From positions 1 through 64,000 of the forward strand of contig NZ_BMHM01000006.1 of NCBI RefSeq assembly GCF_014640815.1: DNA of 64,000 nucleotides, read 5' to 3'. Below, one piece after another: positions 19,539 to 28,666 of this stretch. A program made the position numbers and the translations under genes. Under the pieces are notes generated by a model that searched no databases, was not told where the DNA came from, and saw only the letters and a list, made by a program, of their open reading frames with translations. This stretch comes from Vreelandella lutescens (GTDB taxonomy: Bacteria; Pseudomonadota; Gammaproteobacteria; Pseudomonadales; Halomonadaceae). The first letter of the stretch is position 1, and every line of letters starts with the position of its first letter.

Positions 19539-20408
19539 CTAAGCGACGCAGTGGCCGCGGGCGGCCTCCAGCAGTTCGTACCAGGCTTCTCTGGGCAGCG
19601 TTTCTGGGCCGTTCAGCATATCGGCGATACGCTCCGGTTTCACGCTGCCTACCACCGGTGCCGGGCGGCCGGGCAGTGTGCGCAGCCATGCCAGCGCCAG
19701 CGCGCCGGGGGTGCTGTTCAGCTCGCCTGCTAAACGGTTCAGCACGCGGCTCACCTCGCCCTGCATCAGTTGGCCGCCCGCCAGCGGCGACCACGCCATG
19801 GGCGCATGGCCATCGGCACCCAGGTCGTCAAAGCTGCCGTCAAACAGCGGCGCGCTATGGGCAATGGAGAGTTCGATCTGATTGGCCTGAAGCGGGTGGT
19901 GCATATGCCGTTGCAGTCTGCGCCACTGGCTGGGCAGGTGGTTAGAAATACCCGCCGCGCCAATTTTGCCTGCCTCGATGGCATCATCCAGCGCGCGCCC
20001 CGTGGCAGCGGCATCCATCAGCAGGTCCGGGCGGTGAATCAGAAAGTGGTCAAGGCGTTCGACGCCCAAGCGGCCTAGCGCATTGTCAATGGCGCGGCTG
20101 AGGTAGTCCGGGCTGGCATTATAGTGCTTTACTTTGCCGGAACCGGGTGCCGGGTTGTCGTTGGCGATGCTGGCTTTGGTGACGACATTCAGCCGCTTAG
20201 CCAGCGCCGGGCGGGCGCGCAGCGCTTGGCCAAAGAGTGTTTCGCATGCTCCGTTGCCGTAAATGTCGGCATGGTCGAACCAGTGCAGGCCTTGCTCCAG
20301 GCGGGCTTCGATCCAGTCGGCCAAATGGCTCGCTTGGTGCATCTCTTGCGCTTCATGCAGGCGCATCATGCCGAGTACAAACGGCACGTTGAACGTTACA
20401 GCAGCCAT
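19539..20408 (-). CDS. Aldo/keto reductase, YdhF-like
   Basis: 289 residues from the ATG at 20408; the frame is open further upstream into glk. An NAD(P)H-dependent TIM-barrel oxidoreductase. The catalytic tetrad region WFDHADIYGNG gives Asp and Tyr, the Lys is in NVVTKASI, and the His is in DHFLIHRPD. The C-terminal NADPH site PVVGSVKPERI is present. The N-terminus lacks the usual redox partner domains. It starts 17 nt after glk. The physiological substrate is unknown; a place between glk and frk suggests a sugar or sugar-derived carbonyl. Confidence 0.85.
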   Translation of the reverse strand: MAAVTFNVPFVLGMMRLHEAQEMHQASHLADWIEARLEQGLHWFDHADIYGNGACETLFGQALRARPALAKRLNVVTKASIANDNPAPGSGKVKHYNASPDYLSRAIDNALGRLGVERLDHFLIHRPDLLMDAAATGRALDDAIEAGKIGAAGISNHLPSQWRRLQRHMHHPLQANQIELSIAHSAPLFDGSFDDLGADGHAPMAWSPLAGGQLMQGEVSRVLNRLAGELNSTPGALALAWLRTLPGRPAPVVGSVKPERIADMLNGPETLPREAWYELLEAARGHCVA

Positions 20409-20424
20409 GGCGTGTTCCAATCCG

Positions 20425-21390
20425 TTAAAAGACTTCTTCGTTATGCAGCGCTTCGGCGGCACCCAGCAGGCCGGTCCACGGGTGAGTCACAATCCACACC
20501 GGAATATCGGCGTTGTACGCGCCCATGCGCCCTTTGTTAACAAAGCTTGAGCGCAGTTCGCACTTAGGCAGCCACTCTAATAAGCGGGGCAGAATGCCGC
20601 CGCAGAGATAGACGCCGCCACGTGCGCCCATGGTCAGCGTGGCATCCCCGCACACGTCGCCGAGAATTTTCAAAAAGCGCAGCAGGGTAGCCGTTGCCAG
20701 GGCATCGCCCTGGTTAGCCGCTTGGGTCACCTCGGCGGGGGTCTCGCAGCGCGGCGCTTGGCCTTCCAGGGTGCAGTGGGCTTGGTACAGCTCTAACAGC
20801 CCTTGCCCGCAAAGGATGCGCTCCACACTCACTCGCTGGTGGCGCTGTAAGAACACGTCCAGCAGCGCGCGTTCAGTGGTGTCGGTAGGCGCAAAGGTGA
20901 CGTGGCCGCCCTCGGTGGGCAGCGGAATCCAGGCGTGCTGGCCGGGGAACACTCCGGCCACGCCTAGCCCCGTGCCGGGGCCAATGACCAAGCGGGTCGA
21001 GTGCGACTGGGCTTCGCCAGGCTGCACTTCCACCAGGTTATCTGCGCCCACGTGGGGCACGCCCAGCGCCTGGGCGGTGAAGTCATTGATGACTTTAAAC
21101 AGCGATAGATTCAGCGCCTGCTGAACGTCGCTTTTCATAAAGTCCCAATGGTTGTTGGTCATTTTCACCCGCTCGGCGTGCACCGGGCAGGCGAAGGCCA
21201 AGCAGGCTTCTTGCGGGGCGTTATCGCCCGTTGCGCCTACCCGGGCTAAATAGTCCTGAATCGCTTCGATCACGCCGGGGTAGTCGGCGCAGGGCAGATT
21301 AAGAATATCGTGGGGCGTGACTTCGCCCGGCGTTACCAACGCCAGGCGAGCATTCGTGCCGCCGATATCGCCGATTAATGCCGGTCGCAT
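20425..21390 (-). CDS. glk: Glucokinase
   Basis: 321 residues, the normal bacterial Glk length. Phosphorylates glucose with ATP in the cytoplasm. The N-terminal phosphate motif IGDIGGTNARLAL, the NDFTAQALGV stretch and VIGPGTGLGVAGV in the middle are family signatures. The ATG overlaps the edd TGA by one base, so translation is coupled. It supplies glucose 6-phosphate to Zwf. Confidence 0.95.
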   Translation of the reverse strand: MRPALIGDIGGTNARLALVTPGEVTPHDILNLPCADYPGVIEAIQDYLARVGATGDNAPQEACLAFACPVHAERVKMTNNHWDFMKSDVQQALNLSLFKVINDFTAQALGVPHVGADNLVEVQPGEAQSHSTRLVIGPGTGLGVAGVFPGQHAWIPLPTEGGHVTFAPTDTTERALLDVFLQRHQRVSVERILCGQGLLELYQAHCTLEGQAPRCETPAEVTQAANQGDALATATLLRFLKILGDVCGDATLTMGARGGVYLCGGILPRLLEWLPKCELRSSFVNKGRMGAYNADIPVWIVTHPWTGLLGAAEALHNEEVF

Positions 21391-23279
21391 CAGGCGTCCT
21401 CTTGCAAAATCTGGCCTTCTTGGCGGGCGAGGTCGTCGGCTTCGAAGCCGCCCAACGAGCCCGCGCCCTCTTCACCGCGCATTGCCAAGTGGCGGAAGCC
21501 CGAGAACAGCTCGCGGCCCAGGCCAACGTGGTAGTGGTCAAGGTTCGCCACCACGCGCTCGCGGTCGGCCCAGGTGGCCGCATCCACTTTGGCTTCCAGG
21601 GTGCCGGTGTTGGCATCCAGGCGCACCACGTCACCATCGCGCAGTTTGGCCAGCGGGCCACCGTCCAGCGCTTCCGGGCTCATGTGGATAGAGGCGGGCA
21701 CTTTACCTGATGCGCCGGACATACGGCCATCGGTGACCAGTGCGACCTTGAAGCCACGGTCCTGGAGTACGCCCAGGAAGGGGGTGAGTTTGTGCAGTTC
21801 GGGCATGCCGTTGGCTTTGGGGCCTTGGAAGCGAACCACCACAATCACGTCGCGGTCCAGGTCGCCCGACTCAAACGCCGCTTTCATTTCGTTCTGGTCT
21901 TCGAAGATCTTCACCGGCGCTTCTACTACACGGTGCTCTTCGGCTACCGCCGAAACCTTGATGACGCCACGGCCCAGGTTGCCTTTCATGACGGTGAGGC
22001 CGCCAGTGGCAGCGAAGGGTGTCGCGACCGGGCGCAGCACTTCTTCGTCCAGGCTGTTTTCCGGACCTTCACGCCATACCACTTTGCCATCTTCCAGGAA
22101 GGGCTCTTGGGTGTAGGCGGTGAGATCGGTACCAAACACGGTGGGGATATCACCGTGGAGCAGGCCCGCGCCCAGCAGTTCGCGGAACAGGTAGCTCATG
22201 CCGCCCGCTGCCTGGAAGTGGTTAATATCCGCCTGTCCGTTGGGGTAGACCTTCATGATGCTGGGCGTGACCGCTGAAAGATCGGTGAAATCGTCCCAGT
22301 TCAGCGTGATGCCCGCTGCAGCCGCCATGGCAATCAGGTGCAGAGTGTGGTTAGTAGAGCCGCCAGAGGCTAGCAGGCCCACGACGGCGTTAACGATGGC
22401 GCGCTCGTCGATCTGTTTGTAGAACGGACGGTACTCGCCGCCGGGCTCGGTGTTGCGAATGGCCTGTTCGGTGGCGTAGCGGGTTAGCGCTTCGCGCATC
22501 TCGGTGCCAGGGTTCACGAACGAGGTGCCCGGCAGGTGCAGGCCCATCACTTCCATCATCAGCTGGTTGGAGTTAGCGGTGCCGTAGAAGGTGCAGGTGC
22601 CGGGGCTGTGGTAGGAGTCGGACTCCGCTTGCAGCAGCTCCTCGCGGCCCACTTTGCCTTCAGCGTAGAGCTGGCGAATGCGCGCTTTCTCTTTGTTCGG
22701 CAGGCCGCTGGGCATTGGGCCAGCGGGTACGAACATGGCGGGCAGATGGCCAAAGCGAGCGGCACCGATAAACAGGCCAGGGACGATTTTGTCACACACG
22801 CCGAGGTAAATAGCGGCATCGAACATGTTATGTGAAAGACCCACGGCGGTGGCCATGGCAATCACATCGCGTGAGAACAGCGAGAGCTCCATGCCCGGCT
22901 GGCCTTGGGTTACGCCATCGCACATGGCGGGCACGCCACCGGCAAACTGCGCGGTAGAGCCCATGGCGCGGGCGGCCGCTTTGATGGTTTCCGGGAAGGT
23001 TTCAAACGGCTGGTGGGCCGAGAGCATGTCGTTGTACGAAGAAATAATCCCTAGGTTGGCGCTGTTCATCAGCTTCAGGGAGTCTTTCTCCTGGGCGCTA
23101 CAGGCAGCAAAGCCGTGGGCCAAGTTACCGCAAGAGAGCTCGGAGCGGTGAACGCCACGCTTGTGCTGGTCGGCCATGCGGCGCTCGTAGAGGGCGCGGC
23201 GCTCGGCAGAGCGTTCACGAATGCGTTGGGTAACCTTAGCAACCGTAGGATTAAGTGTAGCGGGTGTTGAACCAGGCAT
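21390..23279 (-). CDS. edd: 6-phosphogluconate dehydratase
   Basis: 629 residues, family length. An Fe-S dehydratase converting 6-phosphogluconate to KDPG. IlvD/Edd motifs: [12 protein letters not shown] with a cluster cysteine, [39 protein letters not shown] and the C-terminal [17 protein letters not shown]. First gene of a minus-strand operon with glk. Two HexR-like sites lie 38 and 112 bp upstream of its start. Confidence 0.96.
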   Translation of the reverse strand: MPGSTPATLNPTVAKVTQRIRERSAERRALYERRMADQHKRGVHRSELSCGNLAHGFAACSAQEKDSLKLMNSANLGIISSYNDMLSAHQPFETFPETIKAAARAMGSTAQFAGGVPAMCDGVTQGQPGMELSLFSRDVIAMATAVGLSHNMFDAAIYLGVCDKIVPGLFIGAARFGHLPAMFVPAGPMPSGLPNKEKARIRQLYAEGKVGREELLQAESDSYHSPGTCTFYGTANSNQLMMEVMGLHLPGTSFVNPGTEMREALTRYATEQAIRNTEPGGEYRPFYKQIDERAIVNAVVGLLASGGSTNHTLHLIAMAAAAGITLNWDDFTDLSAVTPSIMKVYPNGQADINHFQAAGGMSYLFRELLGAGLLHGDIPTVFGTDLTAYTQEPFLEDGKVVWREGPENSLDEEVLRPVATPFAATGGLTVMKGNLGRGVIKVSAVAEEHRVVEAPVKIFEDQNEMKAAFESGDLDRDVIVVVRFQGPKANGMPELHKLTPFLGVLQDRGFKVALVTDGRMSGASGKVPASIHMSPEALDGGPLAKLRDGDVVRLDANTGTLEAKVDAATWADRERVVANLDHYHVGLGRELFSGFRHLAMRGEEGAGSLGGFEADDLARQEGQILQEDA

Positions 23280-23316
23280 AGAGACCTCTGCGTGTGTAGA
23301 GACGGTGAGTCAATCT

Positions 23317-23331
23317 TGTAGTTATTTTACA
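23317..23331. promoter_or_regulatory. HexR-like operator, edd proximal
   Basis: TGTAGTTATTTTACA is a palindromic match to the HexR consensus 38 bp upstream of edd. It shares TGTAGT and TTACA ends with the zwf site at 13874-13888. Confidence 0.75.
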
Positions 23332-23390
23332 TATTATGGCGTCGATATAAGAGACTTTACGGCAATAAAAACGCTATTTATAGCTTAAGT

Positions 23391-23405
23391 TGTAGTTTTA
23401 TTACC
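23391..23405. promoter_or_regulatory. HexR-like operator, edd distal
   Basis: TGTAGTTTTATTACC fits the HexR consensus with one arm base off. It lies 60 bp beyond the proximal site, about 150 bp before cobT. Two spaced sites suggest cooperative repression or a second promoter. Confidence 0.6.
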
Positions 23406-23554
23406 CTGATGGGCAACCACTATCGCCGTCGCGCGTGATGCTTTGATGAATGTGATAAAAAACGGCGCGCAAGCGCCTGTTAAGCGGCTAAAGCACAAGT
23501 ATAGCAGCCATGCTTTTGCTACTATCCTGCGCCATCAGCCTGTGGAGAATTGCG

Positions 23555-24631
23555 ATGGTTAACGAGCCGACCGCTGAACAGCGGCTTCAAATACTGCTGG
23601 CACGCATCAATGCGGTGGACACCGCCGCCGCTGAGCGCAGCCGTGCTTATATCGATACGCTCACCAAGCCCCCCGGTAGTTTGGGTCGGCTCGAAGCGCT
23701 GGCCATTCAGCTTAGCGCCATCACTGGCCAAGCCGCTCCTTTCGTTTCGCCTCCGGGCGTGGCGGTATTTGCCGCCGACCACGGCGTAGCAGTAGAAGGG
23801 GTGTCCGCATTTCCTCAAGAAGTGACCGCGCAAATGGTGGCTAACTTTGCTCACGGTGGGGCGGCCATTAACGTCTTCGCCCGCCAAATTGGCGCACAGG
23901 TAGAAGTAATTGATGTGGGCGTGGCGTCACCGCTTTCATTGCCGGGCGTGGTCGATGCCAAGGTGCGCGCCGGTACCGCCAATATGGTGCAGGAAGACGC
24001 TATGAGCCGAGAGGAAGCCCTGCGTGCTATTGGTGTTGGTGCCGATGCGGTAGAGCGCTTGGCCGACAAGGGCGCGAAAAGCATCATCGTCGGAGAAATG
24101 GGCATTGCCAACACCACCGCCAGCAGCGCGATATTGGCGGCGTTCACCCACGCGCCAGTCGCAACCGTGGTAGGGGCAGGAACCGGCATTAACAGCGCCC
24201 AGCAGGCGCATAAAGTGGCGGTGATTGAGCAGGCGCTTCACGCCCGCCAAGCCGATAGCAACGACCCGTTAGATGTGCTGAGTAAACTCGGTGGCCTGGA
24301 AATCGCCGCCATGGCAGGTGCCTATTTAGCCGCTGCCGCCCATCGGCTACCCGCCATTGTGGATGGCTTTATTGCCACCGTGGCTGCGCTGACGGCCTGC
24401 CGACTGTGCCCAGACGTGCGTGGCTATTTGGTGTTCGGCCATCGTTCTGAAGAGCCGGGCCACGCGACTGTGCTAGAGGCGCTTCAAGCCGAGCCGCTGC
24501 TGGCGCTGGGCATGCGTTTGGGTGAAGGCAGCGGCGCAGCGCTGGCGTTCCCGCTGGTGCAGGCGGCCGCCGCCATGCTGAAGGAGATGGCCACCTTTAC
24601 TCAGGCCGGTGTGAGCAGTAACGCCGTATGA
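23555..24631 (+). CDS. cobT: Nicotinate-nucleotide--dimethylbenzimidazole phosphoribosyltransferase
   Basis: 358 residues from the ATG at 23555 (GTGGAGAA upstream). Makes alpha-ribazole 5'-phosphate from DMB and nicotinate mononucleotide for the cobalamin lower ligand. Family stretches: LTKPPGSLGRLEALA, VAVFAADHGVAVEGVSAFP, GEMGIANTTASSA, VGAGTGI, and the catalytic Glu near the C-terminus in RLGEGSGAALAFP. First gene of an overlapping late-cobalamin operon; overlaps cbiB by 4 nt. I see no riboswitch in front of it. Confidence 0.96.
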   Translation: MVNEPTAEQRLQILLARINAVDTAAAERSRAYIDTLTKPPGSLGRLEALAIQLSAITGQAAPFVSPPGVAVFAADHGVAVEGVSAFPQEVTAQMVANFAHGGAAINVFARQIGAQVEVIDVGVASPLSLPGVVDAKVRAGTANMVQEDAMSREEALRAIGVGADAVERLADKGAKSIIVGEMGIANTTASSAILAAFTHAPVATVVGAGTGINSAQQAHKVAVIEQALHARQADSNDPLDVLSKLGGLEIAAMAGAYLAAAAHRLPAIVDGFIATVAALTACRLCPDVRGYLVFGHRSEEPGHATVLEALQAEPLLALGMRLGEGSGAALAFPLVQAAAAMLKEMATFTQAGVSSNAV

Positions 24632-25620
24632 GTTTATTGACTGATGTGATGCCTGCCGTGGTCATCCTCGTCGCCGTTGCCATTCTCATTGACCTAATAG
24701 TGGGCGACCCGCGCGGGTTGCCACATCCTGTGGTGATCATTGGGCGGATGATTAGCAGCTATGAGCGGCTGTGGAATCGGGGCACGGCGCAGCAGCGTCG
24801 GCTAAGCGGTGCTTTTTTAACTGTCATGGTGGTGGGTGGCGTGTGGTGGGTGAGCTGGCTGCTTCTTTTAGTGCTTGCCAGGCTTCACCCCGGGTTGGCG
24901 CTGATAGCCGAGCTGTGGCTGCTTTCCACCACGCTTGCCATAAAAGGCTTGGGCGATGCGGCCCGTGCGGTGGCAGCACCGCTTAGCAAAGGCGACTTGC
25001 CCGCCGCACGCCAGGCGCTGGCAATGATTGTAGGACGCGATACGCAACGTCTAGAGGAAGCAGACATCACCCGTGGCGCAGTGGAAACCGTGGCAGAAAA
25101 TACCGTGGACGGCATCACGGCTCCGCTGTTTTTTGCGCTTATTGGCGGGGCACCGTTAGCGCTAGCGTACAAGGCGGTGAATACCCTGGATTCGATGGTG
25201 GGCTACCGTAACGAACGCTTTAACGACTTTGGCTACGCATCGGCAAAACTGGATGATGTGGCTAACTGGCTGCCTGCACGGCTGACGACGGTCTGTTTAT
25301 GGATAGCAGGGGTTTTGCTCAGCATGAAAGGGGTAAAGCTACGCTGGCAGGGCGCGCTAAGCGCCACGCGCCAGCAGGCCCCCCGCCACCCAAGCCCCAA
25401 CGCTGGCTGGCCGGAGGCCATGGTGGCGAATTTGCTTGGCGTTCAGCTCGGCGGTACCAATTATTATCAGGGGGTAGTGTCTCATCGAACGACGCTCGGC
25501 ACGCCGCATGAAGCGTTGCAGGTGAGGCATATCGAGACCACCGTTTGGCTCATGCATGGGGCGTGGCTGCTGTTTTTCCTGCTAATGAGTGTGCTAATGG
25601 CGGGGGTTGCATGGGTATAG
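24628..25620 (+). CDS. cbiB: Adenosylcobinamide-phosphate synthase, CbiB/CobD
   Basis: 330 residues with several membrane helices. Joins aminopropanol (phosphate) to adenosylcobyrate to give adenosylcobinamide (phosphate). Recognisable stretches are DLIVGDPRGLPHPVVIIGRM at the start, ETVAENTVDGITAPLFF in the middle and YKAVNTLDSMVGYRNERF. ATGA overlap with cobT, and it overlaps the next gene by 10 nt. Confidence 0.95.
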   Translation: MSLLTDVMPAVVILVAVAILIDLIVGDPRGLPHPVVIIGRMISSYERLWNRGTAQQRRLSGAFLTVMVVGGVWWVSWLLLLVLARLHPGLALIAELWLLSTTLAIKGLGDAARAVAAPLSKGDLPAARQALAMIVGRDTQRLEEADITRGAVETVAENTVDGITAPLFFALIGGAPLALAYKAVNTLDSMVGYRNERFNDFGYASAKLDDVANWLPARLTTVCLWIAGVLLSMKGVKLRWQGALSATRQQAPRHPSPNAGWPEAMVANLLGVQLGGTNYYQGVVSHRTTLGTPHEALQVRHIETTVWLMHGAWLLFFLLMSVLMAGVAWV

Positions 25621-26753
25621 CCGTAGATACAGACACCGATATGACGGGCAACACCGCCCTAGAGAGCGTGAACGACTGGCCCAGCCATGGCGGCCAAGCC
25701 GCTGCGCTGCTTCAGCGCTTCGGGCTGCCCGCCGACCACCCGCTGGATGATTTCAGCGCGAACCTAAACCCCCACGGCCCGCCAAGCTGGGTCGCCCATT
25801 TTCTGGCGGAACGCATTCACCAGCTAGATCAATACCCAGAGCCAAGTTACCACGCCGCTCGGCAGGCCATTGCCGCGCAAGAGGGCGTGAGTGCGGATCA
25901 GGTACTGCTCACCAACGGCGGGGCAGAAGCAATTTTTCTCGCCGCTGCCCATCACGCTGGCCAGCGCGCACTGATTGTGACACCCACATTTGGCGAGTAT
26001 GCCAGCGCCTGCGCGGTGCATCGGCTAACGGTCACAGAGCACGCCCTTGTCGGCCCCGCGTTCGAAGTGGATGCAGGGGAGCTACAGGCCAGTGCCGCCA
26101 AGGCGGACGTGGTGTTTTTATGCCGCCCCAACAACCCCACCGGCACGCTGGTTTCCATTGCTGACATCGAGAATATACTCGCGTGTATGGCTTCCACGGC
26201 AACGCTGGTGGTAGATGAAGCCTTTATTGACTTAGCCATAGACGCCAAGCCGCTGACGCCGCTACTGGCCCGCCATCCGCAGCTGGTGCTGCTGCGCTCT
26301 ATGACCAAATTTTACACTCTGCCCGGGTTGCGCCTGGGGTATGTGCTGGCCCGCGCCGAGCACATTGCCAGCTTGGCGCGTTATCAGCCGCCCTGGAGCG
26401 TGAATCAACTCGCCGCCCGGCTGGTAGCCCCGCTACTGGACGATATGGCCTTTGCTCAGCGTACCCAGCAGTGGCTTGCTAATGAGCAGCCGCGCATGGG
26501 GCGAGCGCTCGCTGCTATGGGGCTTGACGTGGTGCCTAGCCATAGCTGCTTTTTTCTGGTGCGGCCTGGAGCCGAGCTGTGCCAGAGCGGTATTTCTAGT
26601 CTGATGCTGCTTGAACGCTTGCTTCATCAAGGTATGCTGGCGCGGCATACCTATAGCTTTTCAGGCCTAAACGGTGGCTGGCTGCGGCTGGCAGTGCGCG
26701 ATAGCTCAGCAAATGATCGGTTGTTAAAGGTGTTACATGATTGTGTTTGTTAG
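25611..26753 (+). CDS. cobD: Threonine-phosphate decarboxylase (PLP-dependent, CobD/CobC type)
   Basis: 380 residues from the ATG at 25611. An aminotransferase fold I protein related to HisC. In cob operons this family makes aminopropanol phosphate from threonine phosphate. Visible: DDFSANLNPHGPP at the N-terminus, LLTNGGAEAIFLAA, RPNNPTGTLV, VVDEAFIDLA, and the PLP lysine in RSMTKFYTLPGLRLGY. Context between cbiB and cobU supports the decarboxylase rather than histidinol-phosphate aminotransferase. The gene is called cobD in Salmonella and cobC in Pseudomonas nomenclature. Confidence 0.9.
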   Translation: MGIAVDTDTDMTGNTALESVNDWPSHGGQAAALLQRFGLPADHPLDDFSANLNPHGPPSWVAHFLAERIHQLDQYPEPSYHAARQAIAAQEGVSADQVLLTNGGAEAIFLAAAHHAGQRALIVTPTFGEYASACAVHRLTVTEHALVGPAFEVDAGELQASAAKADVVFLCRPNNPTGTLVSIADIENILACMASTATLVVDEAFIDLAIDAKPLTPLLARHPQLVLLRSMTKFYTLPGLRLGYVLARAEHIASLARYQPPWSVNQLAARLVAPLLDDMAFAQRTQQWLANEQPRMGRALAAMGLDVVPSHSCFFLVRPGAELCQSGISSLMLLERLLHQGMLARHTYSFSGLNGGWLRLAVRDSSANDRLLKVLHDCVC

Positions 26754-27303
26754 TGGGGGCGCGCGCTCCGGTAAAAGCCACGTTGCTGAACAGTGTGTAC
26801 TGCAAGCCGCCAACGGTCAGCCTTGCTTCTATGTGGCCACCGCTAGTGTCTATGATGGTGAAATGGCCGAACGGGTAGCGCGCCATCAGGCAGAAAGGTC
26901 GCCGCCACAGGCATCGACGCAGTGGGTAACGCTGGAAGTACCGCTGGCCATTGACCAGGCGATCGCTCAAGTGCCGGATAGCCACGCCGTGCTACTGGAC
27001 TGTTTGACCCTCTGGGCCAGCCAAGTGATGTTTAACGGGGAAGAGGATGAGAGCGAACCGTTTTCCTCTCATGAAGGCTTCTCGCTTCTGGTGCGCTGTG
27101 TGCAAGACGCCAGAGCGCGGAAGATAACCCTTGTGATTGTCTCCAATGACCTTAACGAAGCGCCGTTACCCAACGATCCGGTTACGCTGCGCTATGTGGA
27201 GTTCCTGCAACGGCTGCACCGCTGGTTGGCCAATGAAGCCGACAGCGTGATTGAGGTTGTGGCGGGCCAGCCTATTGAGTGGAAGGCGGTCGCGAACTCG
27301 TGA
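26737..27303 (+). CDS. cobU: Adenosylcobinamide kinase/guanylyltransferase, CobU family
   Basis: 188 residues; overlaps cobD by 17 nt. The P-loop SGGARSGKS and the GMP-accepting histidine region (YDGEMAERVARHQ) are both present, as in Salmonella CobU. The C-terminal third is unusual: the family motif around NEVGxGIVPxxxxxRxFRDxxGxxNQ is replaced by SNDLNEAPLPNDPVTLRYVE. A second CobU-like gene at 28618 carries a good version of that missing motif. The kinase and guanylyl transfer roles are therefore probable but not certain. Confidence 0.85.
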   Translation: MIVFVSGGARSGKSHVAEQCVLQAANGQPCFYVATASVYDGEMAERVARHQAERSPPQASTQWVTLEVPLAIDQAIAQVPDSHAVLLDCLTLWASQVMFNGEEDESEPFSSHEGFSLLVRCVQDARARKITLVIVSNDLNEAPLPNDPVTLRYVEFLQRLHRWLANEADSVIEVVAGQPIEWKAVANS

Positions 27304-28076
27304 AAAACGTCATGTATGGCGCTCTGCTCGCTCTGCAATTCTTAACCCGCTTACCGATTCCGGTCGCCTGCCCCTGGACACCAGAAACCCGCCGCTGGGC
27401 CATTCGTGCCTACCCGCTGGTGGGCCTGCTGATCGGCGCGCTGCTGGCCGGTAGCGCGCTGCTGCTAGAACAGCTCGCAACGCCTGCGCCCATTACCGCG
27501 CTTTTGCTGCTTAGCCTGTGGGTCGCTATCTCTGGTGGCCTGCACCTGGATGGCGTGATGGACCTTGCCGACGCGCTGGGTAGCAACCAGCCGTTAGAGC
27601 GACGCTGGGAAATCATGAAAGACCCGCAAACCGGCAGCTTCGCGATGCTGGCGCTGCTGTTTTTGCTGGCCTGGAAAGGCGTGCTGCTGTGGGCGCTGCT
27701 TCATTACAGCGCCCCGCTGTGGTGGCTAGTGATAGTACCAGCACTAGGGCGATGGGCAGGCGTGGCGCTACTCATTCTCACCCCCTGTGCTCACCCTCGT
27801 GGTTTGGCTTGGAGCTGGCAGCAGTCGCTTGGCCTCCGCGATGTGTTATTCGCATTAGTGCCGCTATTGTTGCTGGCGCTGGTATTTCCCGCACTGGGCG
27901 TGTGGCTAATAGCGGTGGCGCTATGGGTGGCGCTGGTAAGGTGGGCGCTGCTGCGTCTATTTAACGGCATCAACGGCGATATGGTCGGTGCCACGATTGA
28001 AGGAGGAGAGCTTTGGCTACTGATCTTAATGTGGAGCTGGTGGCAGTTCGTCACGGCATTACCGCCTGGAACCTAG
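27300..28076 (+). CDS. cobS: Cobalamin (5'-phosphate) synthase
   Basis: 258 residues if it starts at the GTG at 27300, which overlaps the cobU TGA; an ATG at 27312 is the alternative. An inner-membrane enzyme that joins GDP-cobinamide with alpha-ribazole (phosphate). Typical features: LQFLTRLPIP at the start, GGLHLDGVMDLADALG with the metal-binding acidic cluster, and multiple membrane helices. It overlaps cobC by 64 nt. Confidence 0.94.
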   Translation: MKNVMYGALLALQFLTRLPIPVACPWTPETRRWAIRAYPLVGLLIGALLAGSALLLEQLATPAPITALLLLSLWVAISGGLHLDGVMDLADALGSNQPLERRWEIMKDPQTGSFAMLALLFLLAWKGVLLWALLHYSAPLWWLVIVPALGRWAGVALLILTPCAHPRGLAWSWQQSLGLRDVLFALVPLLLLALVFPALGVWLIAVALWVALVRWALLRLFNGINGDMVGATIEGGELWLLILMWSWWQFVTALPPGT

Positions 28077-28666
28077 AGCGCCGCTACCAGGGCCAGCGAG
28101 ACATTCCGCTGCTGTTTCCGGATGCAGAAGAGGGCTTGCTAGCGCTGCGCGTTGCGCTGGCGGAAGAGCGTTTCGATGCGATTTACGCAAGCGATCTGGG
28201 CCGCTGCCAGGAAACTTTAGCGTGGTCTCAAGCCGCCAAACCGGGCGTGCCGGTGTATGCCGAACCGCGCCTGCGGGAGCTGGATTTTGGCGAGTACGAA
28301 GGCAAGGTTTACGATGAGCTCAAGGAGCTTCCGCACTATCGCGCCTGGATCGACAGCGTCGGTGAGCTGCAGATTCCCGGCGGTGAGTCGTCTGGCCAGC
28401 TGCGCGAGCGTTTGGATGCGTGGCTTGACGATGTGGCGGCTCACAGCCAGGCGCACGGCTATCAAAAAGTGTTGGTGGTTACCCACGGCGGGGTGATTCG
28501 GGAGCTGCGTCGGCGCTTTGAAACCCTCGATTTTTGGGAGGGCATTGTGCACCAAGCCCAGGGGCGACGTTGGCAGCTTGCCTATCAGGCAGGGTCGGAT
28601 GGAAAAGGAGGGTGGCAATGCAACTATTCATCGGCGGTGCCTGCGCAGGAAAGCGCGACGTCGTAA
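28013..28666 (+). CDS. cobC: Alpha-ribazole phosphatase, histidine phosphatase family
   Basis: 217 residues from a TTG start at 28013. The choice rests on an excellent AAGGAGGAG just upstream (28000-28008) and no in-frame ATG near the catalytic motif. Phosphohistidine motif VAVRHGITAWNLERRYQG and the second His in VVTHGGVIRELRRRF are present. It removes the 5'-phosphate from alpha-ribazole phosphate or adenosylcobalamin phosphate. Its first 64 nt lie inside cobS and its end overlaps the next gene by 49 nt. Confidence 0.9.
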   Translation: MATDLNVELVAVRHGITAWNLERRYQGQRDIPLLFPDAEEGLLALRVALAEERFDAIYASDLGRCQETLAWSQAAKPGVPVYAEPRLRELDFGEYEGKVYDELKELPHYRAWIDSVGELQIPGGESSGQLRERLDAWLDDVAAHSQAHGYQKVLVVTHGGVIRELRRRFETLDFWEGIVHQAQGRRWQLAYQAGSDGKGGWQCNYSSAVPAQESATS

